A program made the position numbers and the translations under genes. 64,000 nt of DNA, from assembly GCA_015179025.1 (NCBI GenBank), contig WHUX01000136.1, positions 62,001 to 126,000 of the forward strand, read 5' to 3'. This DNA comes from Terfezia claveryi. Lineage: Eukaryota; Ascomycota; Pezizomycetes; Pezizales; Pezizaceae. This document shows, in pieces, positions 34,004-45,017 of this stretch; position 1 is the first letter of the stretch; each line of letters begins with the position of its first letter. The notes under the pieces are model-generated. The model saw only the letters and a list, made by a program, of their open reading frames with translations, ran no database searches and was not told where the DNA came from.

Positions 34004-35338
34004 ATGTCGGAATCTATAGCTATATTTCGCCCGATAACTATTGCAGTAGGGGAACTACAAGTAAAGTTCACAGAAATGATAAGGAGTGAGATCATAGTGA
34101 ACATGCAATTTAAGGGTGCAGTAAAGTCAATTATTGGGGGAAAGAAACAATGGAACTTTCTCAAGGAAATTGCTAGATTAACACAACAAGCGGGGGAAAA
34201 AGTTGGAGCATTGGCTGCAGCGCAGTCGACACTAATAGAAGCTGCAACAGAGGTAGAATTACAAGCATGGGGTGTTACAAGAGAAGATACTTGAGATGAA
34301 CTTAGGATGGATGAACTAAACAAGTTTGGCCAGGTGTACAAGGCATCAGTGAAACGGCGTCAGAACTACAATATGCTAACAGAAAAGTTTTGGGGTCCGA
34401 ACTGGATAGCATTGCTAGACAAGCTTCACCCGCCTTGGCCTTCTGTCGAGTTCGCTCGACAATACTCTCTTGCAGTGGAACAACTATCATTCGATCATAG
34501 AATGGACCTAGTGAGAGATATTCTACCACGCTTTGTAATAGAGATTGAGGATAGAAAAAGTATGCCAAGAATGCAGAAGGACGATTGGCTCATAGTCGAA
34601 GACATTAGATGAGTGCTATAGGATAGAGAACTACTACCTGTGTTGCCTGCCGAACAAAAGAAATACCATGCAGGATACGTAGCAAAGATGATGAGTATTG
34701 GCGAGGCATAAGGAGTAACGAATACAAGTCAACTAGTCCAGAATGCTGAAGCAAGACAAGCTGGAATACAAGGGGGACTAGGACCAAGGGGGACGGTACC
34801 AAGTGGAGGAAGTCCAGTGGTAGCAGCTAGAGAAAGTCAAGGAGTAGCAGCTGGAGGAAATCAAGGGGTAGCAGCTGGAGAAAGTCAAGGGGTAGAAGGA
34901 AGTCAAGAGGTAGCACAGGGTGGAGGAGTAGCCACAGGAACTAAGAGAAGTAGTAAGAGGGTGGGAGTAAGGTCCCGACAGAGAGGGGAGTTAACAAAGA
35001 GAAAAAGAGAGAGGACACCAGAGATAAAACTCCCAGCATATCAAAAAGTACGATTTGAGAATGTAGAAGATGAAGATTATGATCCAGAAATCCTGAGATT
35101 ACTGGAAGTAGCACTACCTGAAGAAATAAGGGCCTTGGATGAAGAAATAAAGGAGGACATTGAGCTTATTGAGAAGATTAGAGAGATGCTTGGTACAGTT
35201 GGCAGTCAGAACGAAGATGAGTGGGTACCTGGAGACCGAATTGCATGCTGTTTAAGAATACTCATCAGTAGATTGAGAATGAAAGCAGTTCTAGTTAAGG
35301 AGGAAACTACCAATGATGAAGATGGAGATACAGAATAA
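34004..35338 (+). pseudogene. Gene B: unknown element protein, one frame with four premature stops
   Basis: ATG at 34,004 (MSESIAIFRPITIAVGELQV) opens a single frame of 444 codons ending at 35,338. It is interrupted only by TGA (34,292), TGA (34,610), TAG (34,619) and TAA (34,709). Each is one C-to-T step from CGA, CAG or CAA, and coding character continues across them. The N-terminal half is mixed alpha-helical (WPSVEFARQYSLAVEQLSFD). The middle has a Gly/Ala/Gln repeat (ESQGVAAGGNQGVAAG), then a basic patch (RSRQRGELTKRKRERTPE) and an acidic helical C-terminus. No family recognised. The basic patch suggests nuclear location or nucleic-acid contact. Confidence 0.6.
34812..34925 (+). repeat. 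Degenerate in-frame Ala/Gly/Gln repeat in gene B
   Basis: Repeats of about 24–27 bp (gtagcagctggagaaagtcaa and variants) code for VAA-G/R-ESQG units just before the basic patch. Confidence 0.7.
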
Positions 35339-35477
35339 AGGGGGATTTTTCTTGGAAGTGTTGAGGAGGATATAAGGCAGATGGACATGGAGGGAATGGA
35401 GACAATTTAGTTTTTTGAATGTTTAGTTATTGTTTGAATTTTTAGGAACAGAATTGATTTTAGTTTGTCTTTATAAC

Positions 35478-36006
35478 TGTAACGATGGCTCTGGGGACAA
35501 GGCGACCAAGGGGTACACTGGGGCAAGGGTAAGGCTAGAGTAACACTCATGTAGGAACGCTATGTGTATGACTGGGGAAGGCTGGGACGGGGGCAAGGGC
35601 GAGGGCGAGAGAGGCAGTGGGCAAGGGACACGAGACACGTGGAGGCAGTTGCCGCATGTGTCGGAGGGAGGCAGCTGTGCTGCAGAGCTGTTTACGAGAC
35701 AAGGGGGGTGCACAAGGAAGGTGCACAAGGGAGGTGCACAAGCATTGGGAGAGGCAAGGTCCTGTATTGGGTATACAAGATGTTGGATAGGAATCCAACG
35801 AGAGGGCGGAGAAACGAAGATATATATACATGATTCCAGGCCAAGGCCGTGGAAGGAATAAGCTTTCCGAGATTCCTATCTCAGAAGCTAAGATAACAAT
35901 CACCCATCGACGACACTCGAACAAGCCTATTTGAGTGTTAAAATAGCACGACACCCGAACAAGCCTGTTCAAGTGTCAAATCAAGACTAAGGACAGGGTT
36001 GTGACA
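35478..36006. mobile_element. Solo LTR (529 bp) with 5-bp target duplication
   Basis: The block starts TGTAACG and ends GTTGTGACA. ATAAC lies immediately on both sides (35,473–35,477 and 36,007–36,011). A tatatata box (near 35,820) and an end-proximal pair of gaacaagcc hairpins fit an LTR. TG…CA ends plus a 5-bp duplication mean an LTR retrotransposon inserted here and recombined out. It dates after the element it sits in. Confidence 0.8.
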
Positions 36007-36017
36007 ATAACCCTCAT

Positions 36018-36608
36018 TGTGCCTTTGTGGGTAGTAGCTTGTAATATTGAGAGTCAGATGGATTTTGGTTCGACTCTCAATATTACATTACACTTGGTGC
36101 CTTTGTGGGTAGTAGCTTGTAATATTAAGAGTCAGACGGATTTTGATTCAACTCTCAATATTACATTACGCTCAGTGCCTTTGTGAGTAGTAGCTTGTAA
36201 TATTGAGAGTCTAACAGATTTTGGTTCGACTCTCAATATTACATTACGCTCGGTACCTTTATGGGTATTAGCTTGTAATATTGAGAGTCGGACGGATTTT
36301 GGTTCAACTCTCAATATTACATTACGCTCGGTGCCTTTGTAGGTATTAGCTTGTAATATTGAGAGTCGGATGGATTTTGGTTCGACTCTCAATATTACAT
36401 TATGCTCGGTACCTTTGTGGGTAGTAGCTTATAATATGAGAGTCGGACGGATTTTGGTTTGACTCTCAATATTACATTACGCTCAGTGCGTTTTTGTAAT
36501 ATTGAGAGTCGGACGGATTTTAGTTGACTCTCAATATTATATTACACTCGGTACGTTTTTGTAATATTGAGAGTTGGACCGATTTTGGTTCGACTCTCAA
36601 TATTACAT
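36018..36608. repeat. Tandem array of 8 palindromic units (about 78 bp, then 65 bp)
   Basis: Each unit contains TGTAATATTGAGAGTC, a spacer of about 15 bp (ggacggattttggtt) and GACTCTCAATATTACA, a long hairpin. The first six units include a linker, gcctttgtgggtagtagc; the last two lack most of it. Single copies occur at 30,117 and, inverted, at 40,068. Confidence 0.95.
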
Positions 36609-36714
36609 TCTGGGCTAGACATGGGAGAATCTATACAAAGTGTTAGATAGAAAGGTGAGAGTGAAATGAGGAAAAGTTCAGTGTTTTTATATTAACATTC
36701 CGGACTCTAGATGT

Positions 36715-37496
36715 GGTAATGTATAGGATTATAACTATCCACTATATTATAGCTTGGGAGTAGTGATTTGACCTCAGAGGAGGCTTTTCTTTTCCTATTC
36801 ATAGTGATCTATAAAACTAGAAAGCTAGAAAGCTTTTCCGGACTCAAAATATACATACATGATGGGTTGCTCTGTTTGCGGGGGGGTTATTAGTGGTGAT
36901 GCATAGGATCACAATTATCCTATATTATAGCTTGGAAGTGGTGATTTGACCTCAGAGGAGGCTTTTCTTTTCCTATTCATAGTGATCTATAAAACTAGAA
37001 AGCTAGAAAGCTTTTCTGGACTCGAGATATATATACATGATGGGTTGCTCTATTCGCGGAAGGGTTATTAGCAGTGATGCATAGGATCACAACTATCCTA
37101 TATTATAGCTTGAGAGTGGTGATTTGACCTCGGAGAAAGCTTTTCTTTTCCTATTCATAGTGATCTATAAAACTAGAAAGCTAGAAAGCTTTTCCAGACT
37201 TGAGATGTACATACATAATGGGTTGCTCTGTTCACAGGAGGGTTATTAGTGGTGATGCATAGGGTCACAACTATCCTATATTATAGCTTGAGAGTGGTGA
37301 TTTGACCTTGGAGGAGGCTTTTCTTTTCCTATTCATAGTAATCTATAAAACTAGAAAGCTAGAAAGCTTTTCCAGACTTGAGATGTACATACATGATGGG
37401 TTGCTCTGTTTGCGGAGGGTTATTAGCGATGATGCATAGGATCACAACTACCCTATATTATAGCTTAGGAGTGGTTATTTGACCTCAGAGGAGGGG
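36715..37496. repeat. Tandem array of about 4.4 units of 177–178 bp
   Basis: The landmark atgcataggatcacaa recurs at about 36,899, 37,077, 37,254 and 37,431, with a diverged copy near 36,718. Units also share ctagaaagctagaaagctttt. No coding sense. The array directly precedes the helicase remnant. Confidence 0.92.
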
Positions 37497-37789
37497 TTTC
37501 TTAGGCCAGAAATTTGGCCTTGATATTGAAATATTTATGAAGATTCTCCGAGAGCAATTGGGCTCAAGTGGATCTGTTTCTAAAGAATTGATTCACTCCA
37601 CCTGTTTTGTGATAGATCTTGGGGCATGGGTATAGCGAGCTTGGCATTTTGGATTGTTGTACTCAACTGATGTTTTGCGGTCCACTTCAATACCTATATC
37701 AAATAGCGTACAACTTAACATCAACTCTAGATATAGGCTTCGGAGTACCTATGGCATTCGAGGGCAAGGTAAGTAATAACAGCCTCACC

Positions 37790-39470
37790 TTAAAATCGTT
37801 TTCCCGGGGAGCTTTTCAAATGGTCAGATGAGTTGCCTTCGGACCTCTCCATTTTCGGTAGCATCAGGGCTACGATTGGGCAAGTGGCAGCGCAAACTAG
37901 TATGGCACGTGGGGTTACACTTCGAGCTATATCCTGGCAAGTCGAGGCAGCAGCCCGATTTCTAGAGGGCAAAGATCAGATTATTATATCTAGAACTAGG
38001 GACGGGAAGACATTTTGCTTTATATTAGCAGCTTTGTGTGCACTAGAGCAGACAATTATGGTTTTAACACCTCTGATTGCTCTATAAGATTCTCATGTGA
38101 GTGAAGCCGAAACTCTTTCATTCTCGAGTTAACGAGGATATACAGGTCTTGACGGCATGGAGGTATGGACTCAAGGCTGTCTCTTTGAACACCAAATCAA
38201 TTCAAGTTGATCCTATGATAGTCAGCAAAATCATTTCTGGCTATTACCAAGTCGTCTTCATTTGTCCAGAAGTATTGACCGGGAACAATGAAATGTTTCT
38301 GAGATTCGCCAAGTCAAAGGTATTCTCTTCTTGACTGTTGGGTTTCGTAATAGATAAGGTACATCTCTGCCATCAATGGAGGAACTTCAGAGCAGATTAT
38401 ACAGGTATTGGGTTATTACGAATTTTCTTTCCCAAAGTCGCTTTTATGGGGTTATCAGCAACTATCCCTCTACATGTCCGGGGATTTATATATACAACCC
38501 TGCACATGCCTAAACAATGTGATCTAATACAATGATTAATTAACAGAGAGAACCTCTGTCTGTTTGCATATCCCATTCATTCTCCATTACATAAGTTTGA
38601 GGAAATCAAGTTTTTGATACCTTGTAGATTGATATCTATTCACTCCACTCACCAAATCAATATTCCGAAAACCATAGTATTCTTAATAGCCTCCGAGATA
38701 CGTGCAATATTGCAATAGAGCTATCCAAGCTTATACCTAAGCATATATTCGAAGAATATCTAGAGGCTATATTAAAGTATAGCACTGCTATAACAAGCAG
38801 AAAAGAGAATATAATTTGCAGAGATTCATAGAGGGTATATGTTGTATACTTGTCTGTACAGAGGCATGTGTATGGGTATTGATTGCAAGATATAGAATGA
38901 ATTATATAGTGGAGATTGTCTCCAAGATGCAACCTAACTACACTCTATCAACACTTCGGTCGTGCTGTAAGGGACCTGAAATCCAGAGCATTGGTATCCT
39001 TTTCTATACTCCCTACGCCGAGATTACCAGAAACCATGACAGTAATGCTTAGATTTATAAAGAGCATGGGATGATCCCTTTATGAACAAGTATCTCAGGA
39101 TATTATCTGCTTTGATATGGGCCTTACTTCTTCAACAGCTCCACAGTCACAGAAACGCAAAGCAGATGCATAGGTGAGTTATTTAGTGAAGTGACCCACT
39201 CAGGTTCTGGTGCTGTTGAAGCATCGCAAGATAAACCTGGTTTTACTAAATCTGTACAACTAGGTACCTCCCAAAAGACACAAGCACTGAAGCTACTATT
39301 AATCTGCAGAGCTATACTCTCCTTTATTAATACTGTCAAGTGTAGATGGCATATCATTCTTAACTATTTCAATGATACCTCAACACATCCTCATACCCAT
39401 CCATGCTGTAATCATTGCATGCAAGATGATATCCCTTCTGAGATCAAATGTTTGATTCGATGATAGTTTA
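37790..39470 (+). pseudogene. RecQ-like DEAH helicase remnant
   Basis: Frames scattered over this stretch keep the order of RecQ helicase motifs: WQVEAAARFLEGKDQII, a Walker A-like SRTRDGKT (normally GxGKS/T), LTPLIAL followed by a stop where Gln fits, VFICPEVL, IDKVHLCHQW (normally DEAH), and GLSATIPLHV (normally SAT motif). Multiple stops and frame shifts, and loss of both the Walker A glycine and the DEAH glutamate, mean it cannot be an active ATPase. Downstream (to about 39,470) residual frames such as SCCKGPEIQSIGILFYTP look like the C-terminal part. It is more decayed than genes A, B and the DUF6589-like gene. Confidence 0.65.
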
Positions 39471-40253
39471 CACATCAGGAACTGTTGTCAAAACAAAGGG
39501 AACTCGGCCTACGAAGCTACTGGAGCACACTAAGGAGGCATTGTATGAACATATAATTACTCTGTGAAATCAGTATTGGAAGGATCAGAAAGGGAATAAA
39601 GATTTGTACCATATTCTGCGAGTGCCCTCTTAACTCAAAAAGAAACCGAAGCGATTATGGCATGAGCACCTAAGATAAAACAACCAGACCAAGTTTATCA
39701 AACTTTATCGAAAAGGCCGCTACCTATAATGGGAAAATGAAACAAGAGTTCTTCGACCGGGTCTTTGACGGAATCCGAACAATTGTCAACGATCAGCAGT
39801 ATATGATACAAAACACTTTAGAGGACACCCAAATGCAGTCAGAACAACACCTTCTACTAACAGAGATATTAGGGAATCCAATTTATATTAATGTGCCCAT
39901 AATATCAACCGCACAAGCTTTATAAGAATGAGTAGATTCACACAATCCCCAGCTGATGAAGAAGAGAAAAACTCGCTCAGATAAAGGAAAGAGATGAGAA
40001 CTATGAAATGCAGGCACCCAAGAACAAAACCAATAATAGGAGAGCATAATACAAATAATCAACCAAGTAATTTGGAGAGTCAAACCAAAATCCGTCTGAC
40101 TCTCAAAATTACAAACCTCTGACATCATCTTATGCCCTTTCAGTGACTCTGTGTGATACCTTATCCATATATTTATCTCATCAACCCTCATTGCCCAAAT
40201 CACTATCCCCTGACATGCTCAATGTATTTCATCATCAGACATCCCAAGACTAT
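39471..40253. other. Spacer between helicase remnant and DUF6589-like gene
   Basis: No intact gene; short open frames only. Contains the inverted single palindrome at 40,068–40,114. Confidence 0.5.
40068..40114 (-). repeat. Single inverted copy of the GAGAGTC/GACTCTC palindrome
   Basis: ggagagtcaaaccaaaatcc…gactctcaaaattaca is the reverse-complement form of the unit in the 36-kb array. Confidence 0.75.
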
Positions 40254-43200
40254 TTATCTCAAATCCCTCCTCCTCTCTCTGTCCTTCTCACCATCTCTCT
40301 CACCTTCAATTCCCCATCCATACTCCACTTCACCATAATCAACATTACTATCCTCTTCATCTTCCGAATTCTCTCTAATATTAACCAAACCTATTCCTTC
40401 TTCCTCTAGGGCCATATCCATATTCTGCTCCATTTCCAAATCTATATTCTCATACTCATTACCGGAGCTCCAGGTCGTTCTCGCAAATAATGCTCCTCCT
40501 CCTTACGGAACAGTCAATCTTCACTACATTCCGAGCTTGCATCATCGTCTCCTCTTATTCCTCCCACTCTTTCTTTTATTATGTCATCAAGGAAGGAACC
40601 TCATGTGATTATCCATTCACCAAGTATAAACAGGTCAAGGCTGGCTTCATCTTAACAGGATTATGAACCGAACCTGCTTTCCAGCATCCCTTTCGGAAAT
40701 TACATACATCATGCTGTAAAAGTGTCCTGAAACAACTTTACAATTCTCTTTATCGTCCATGGTTCCATGTTTATGGGAGATATCTGAAATACTGCATACA
40801 TGTAAGCTTCTTGGTACCTACGAATTTCTAGTATACTTACTAGTGAGTAGACTGATGTACTTACTAGCGGACTGATGCACTACTCCTGCACCGACCAGAA
40901 TAAGAATGCATTCCTGGATACTGATTTCAAAAAAAAAACCTTACTTTACCAGTTCCTATTCAGATTATATTAATCTTTGACTTTTCGTACCAATAACTCA
41001 TTTACCTTATCAATACCCATGAATTTCATTTCTTGGCCACTCAAATTGACCAGGATATTGTTATCCCAAATATACCTGAATCTATCTATCCAAACTACCT
41101 CTTTATTGATTAACAGATTTGTAGTTGCCTTAGTGTAATGATGTTTCTAGCTCTACTGAACCATATGCATAAAGGTTCTATATTTTTTAGCAAAGCTCCC
41201 GAGTCACTAGCACTACAGAATCAGTATGTCTCAACTTCATATAGATATTTACTCCAACAAAACGATAAAAATGTTTTGCAATCAGACAACTTACCTGACA
41301 TTATAATGCAAGTCTCTTATCACGAAATAATGTTGCAAAAACAACAGAAAGTTCTCATATGCTAAATCCCTTTCCCTATAAGCTACCCTTTTTATGAATG
41401 CATTCCTATCAAGCTTATCTCCGTGTCTATCTTTCTTCAAATACTTCTCCTTTAACATTGATCTCTACTCTTTAATACTCGCATTCTCCGCTTTCTCTCT
41501 TATAATTCTCACTGTTCTAGGAACTAAGAATCTTTGGATGACTTTCCTGCACAAATCCACATAATTATCTACTTTTTTCAACTCTCTCTTGAGTTCCTCC
41601 AAACAACTTGCCTTAACAATATTAGCATACTATTCTCAAAATTCCAGGTCTCTTATACCTTTAATTCTGACGCTACTGCTACTAACGCATGTCCCTCTCC
41701 ACAGATATTAGTGAATCTCTTACAGGCATTGTATTCGGGCATCCCTGCCATAACTCCTTTAACCACCAAAACATGCTTCAACTGACATAGAGAGTCGGGG
41801 TCCATTCCATCTTCCTTCCCCAATGTCCCTGAAACAATAAGTCTTCTGCTGCCATTTCTAAATGGAAAATCCTGTCCAGTTTTGCCAGGTAATTTAACTT
41901 GTTATACTCAAAGTCTCTTATACATAGCTACTTCAATGCTGACACTTTCAACATAGTTCCCAAATCTCCTGCATAAAGAACCACTCTCCCAGCCAACCTT
42001 ATCAAACTCAATCCTGTTTGCTCCAACAGTTCATCAATCACTTCCATACTGCCTTGAATGGACATCTCATCCTTCTCCAAGGTATTCAAGGCATTAACAT
42101 CCATTCTTACATATGGAATCCTATGAATCCATTCAAACGATGGTCGGGTATACCCAGGTTCCCTTGCAGCCAACTCCTGCATGACTATGGGAAAATACTT
42201 CCACAATATATCGCTCAAATGGACAACTAACCTATTGGGCATATGCTCTACATACGAGTCCTTTAACAACAACTAATATTTATCGATTTTCATATAGTCT
42301 GGACAACTGGCAAATAAGAACCGTCCGTCTAGGCCAGGAACCCCTTCTTCATATACCTAAAGATCTATATAAATCCTCATCTTCTTATCAAATTCTCTCC
42401 AACTATTATCTCTAAGATCTGCTCCAATCGTGGCCTCACCATCTGCCTCTTCTCCATTGTCCAAACCTTCTACCGATCTCAATCTCTTCTCTGGGCTTTC
42501 TTCTGTCTCGACTCTAACCACTGGACGAATTTTCTCAGGTGCTTCTAGCTTCGGTATATGTAGGAACTACATAGCAGCACAGGTATACTGAGTCAGCACC
42601 CTTTGATTTTTCATACTTTGTCCTATTTTATTCTCAAACATCGCATTATTATCCCACATAAGCCCGAACGCATGTCCCTGAATGATACGCTTTTAATCCG
42701 TTCTCTATTCGCGCTTCCCATAGCTTTCATAGCATCGCATATAGTGGTATATCCAACACTCAGGCCCACTCGATTTAAAACACCGATTACCCTTTTAGGA
42801 ACCACGCAAACCTGCAGATAATATCCAATTGGGGTTGGTAAACTGTTGTACATCCTGGATCTCCCAAATGCAATCATGCTCATAACTATAGTACTTATCA
42901 ACAATTTATTTCTACTCTTTCTACCTCTTTCACCCCTACCACCACCACTCTTCTTCCTTTTTCTCGAATTCGAATTGTCTAGCATCATATCCCTGTCACT
43001 TCTAACTGAGCATACTCCATTGATGAGCTTATATAGGTATGGACAGTTCTGACGAAACCTCCCACCAAGCTCTTCAAAGTTGAAATTGGTTGCAATGTCA
43101 GGCGTTATCGCCTGTACCAGGCATTTAGCAATAGGTTGCTTGCAATAGGCCTCCAACTCAAGGTCCAAAATTTGCTGAACGAGCCTCTAGACACCCCCAC

Positions 43201-43516
43201 CTAAATGCCTCTTCACTTCGGAGATTGCTGTTGCTGAGTTCTGTTTCCTTTTGCTGCTACAATTAATTACCGATACCATCCCCTCAAACACCTCTTGATA
43301 CCATTATTGTCTATGAAGGACCTTTGCTTCTCTCGCATACGCTTTGACTTTGCTCTAAGGCATCTGGTAATAAATAGTCTGAGGTCCATGTTACTACTTC
43401 TCAGTAATTCACAAATCTTGAAGACCTTCAGTTCCCATATTTCCTCCTCAGCATCCAATGCAATTGCATCCCATTCACCATCTATAATAGTGAACTGTAT
43501 TTCTGCAATAACCTAA
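40254..43516 (-). pseudogene. DUF6589-like element protein, interrupted by TAG codons
   Basis: Minus-strand frames follow one another in the order of fungal DUF6589 proteins. Landmarks: KICELLRSSNMDLRLFITRC (43.4 kb); KLLISTIVMSMIAFGRSRMY and VGYTTICDAMKAM (42.7–42.9); MWDNNAMFENKIGQSM (42.6); IPYVRMDVNALNTLEKDEMS (42.1); DRIFHLEMAAEDLLFQGHWG (41.8); YANIVKASCLEELKRELKKV (41.6); LENFLLFLQHYF-type and NNILVNLSGQEMKFMGIDKV (41.0–41.3). An acidic tail ends at 40,254. DUF6589 proteins are abundant in fungal genomes and behave as repeats, but their activity is not established to my knowledge. About seven TAG codons, each where Gln fits, and at least two frame breaks or introns interrupt it. The family call is by pattern memory, not alignment. 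Confidence 0.65.
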
Positions 43517-43654
43517 TTCACTGATCTTCCGATGCACTTGAAGACGGTTATTGGTTCTGATTAGCAGTCTAGATTTTGCCATGTTCTGGGATGTTTTTGT
43601 TGAGATGTTCAAAAATAAATATTTACGTTCCAAAACAAATACTGTATTACATAT

Positions 43655-43800
43655 TCTGCTCCGAAGCCACTAGCATATTGCATAGTTTCCACGCTAGTTC
43701 CTCCGAGCTTGGAGGAACTAGCATGGCAATTTCGGAGTAGGTTACTACTAGACTCTTAACCATAGCACTAAAATAATTACGCATAGGTACTAAGAGTTTG
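43655..43800 (-). repeat. Right terminal repeat with nested hairpins
   Basis: On the minus strand: ACTCTT…AAGAGTCT, then CTCCGAAATTGCCATGCTAG, a hairpin (gctagttcctccaagctc pairing with ggaggaactagc), then CTTCGGAGC. Order and spacing match the left end, inverted. Similarity continues outward through GATAGGAGCT to about 43,860. Confidence 0.78.
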
Positions 43801-43860
43801 GTTACGAGAGCAGCTCCTATCTACTAAGGTTGCCTTGTTGAATAGTTTCTGTTTTAGCAA

Positions 43861-45017
43861 CAAGATACCTATATATTGAGTGTGAATGACCAAATAAACT
43901 CTAATCCCTGTTTCATGTATCTAATCATAATGAATAGAATACCTACCAACTGCAACAATAGCTAGTCCTCCTATGTATATAAAACTTCCTATGGCCTGCG
44001 CGATGTTTTTGCAGGCATGAATGTTTGTATCCTAGTATATGCCAGGCACTTGATTTTTCTAGCACATTGAAATATAGATTTTTTCTTTTTTTCTTTTTTT
44101 CTTTAATACTCAGGACTCATATGCGATCCTAGTAAGGGACCATGATAAGTCACCCGGAAACTTGGATTGGAGTATGGATGTGTACCATTCATGTATAGCC
44201 AGGCTGCAGCAAAGTAGATACTTAAATTAGCCAATATGTTCATGCATAGAGTATTTGGGACTCGTGTAGTTCACTTGAGGCTAGGGTCATTATCTAGTAA
44301 TTGGCTCCCAACCTTAAGAGAACTACGGAAAGGCCGTGGCAGTAATACATCAAAGTGGTCTATGGCAGTTACCTAGTAGGGCTGAATATGTAAATGTATA
44401 CCTCGGCATTATAGTAATGCATTATTTTTATCTACATAACATCTTTAAGTCAGTTCTGAATTCGAGTGTGGTCGGAAGCCATTATTTATGTATGTATGTT
44501 ATGGATAGCAAGTTGGTTTGATGTGATTTGATGTGATGTTGACTGATGATAACTTGATTTCGCCTTGACCTTAGGTGCTATGGAACTTTCAAAAATAAAC
44601 AAAAAAAAAAAGTAACAAATCCATTAAATTTTCCTTGATACATATTGTTGCAAGTAGGACTCAGTTAACAAAATAGGAAACTACACCGGTGCTGCTACTC
44701 CGCTGTGAACAAAGGGTTAGGAAACAGTATGCAATTGGCAATATGGCTGCGTAGCAAAATAAGGCTTACCCAAACTTCCTAAATCTTATTCAGTACCCTC
44801 GATCAGTTATTTACAAGTCCACCCCCCATTCAAGTCCACTCTAAATCAAGTTCTTAGATATCCAAAAATTCACCGTCTAGGCACCAGTACTCCATCATCA
44901 TGCATAAAGATAAATCAACAAGGGATTAAATAAACATGGAAAAAGATACATAGGAGAGGAAAACAAGATTTCAAAAACTCTGATTTGTTCAAGCAAATAT
45001 TCGACAACCATTTGAAA
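43861..45017. other. Intergenic region, 1.2 kb
   Basis: No gene recognised; T-rich tract near 44,085–44,105 and an A-rich run near 44,601. Confidence 0.55.

Larger units (their letters stand above)
29790..43860. mobile_element. Large (~14 kb) element with hairpin-bearing inverted ends, DUF6589-like and RecQ-like genes
   Basis: The ends (about 29,790–29,985 and 43,640–43,860) are diverged inverted copies. Read inward, both show an ACTCTT…AAGAGT arm pair, then CTCCGAAA, then a strong GCTAG-centred hairpin, then TTCGGAG. Between them lie four coding units (A minus, B plus, helicase plus, DUF6589-like minus), two tandem arrays and a nested solo LTR. No known superfamily combination is recognised with certainty. 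Exact outer borders and a target duplication could not be fixed. It appears inactive here: all genes carry premature stops. Confidence 0.7.
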
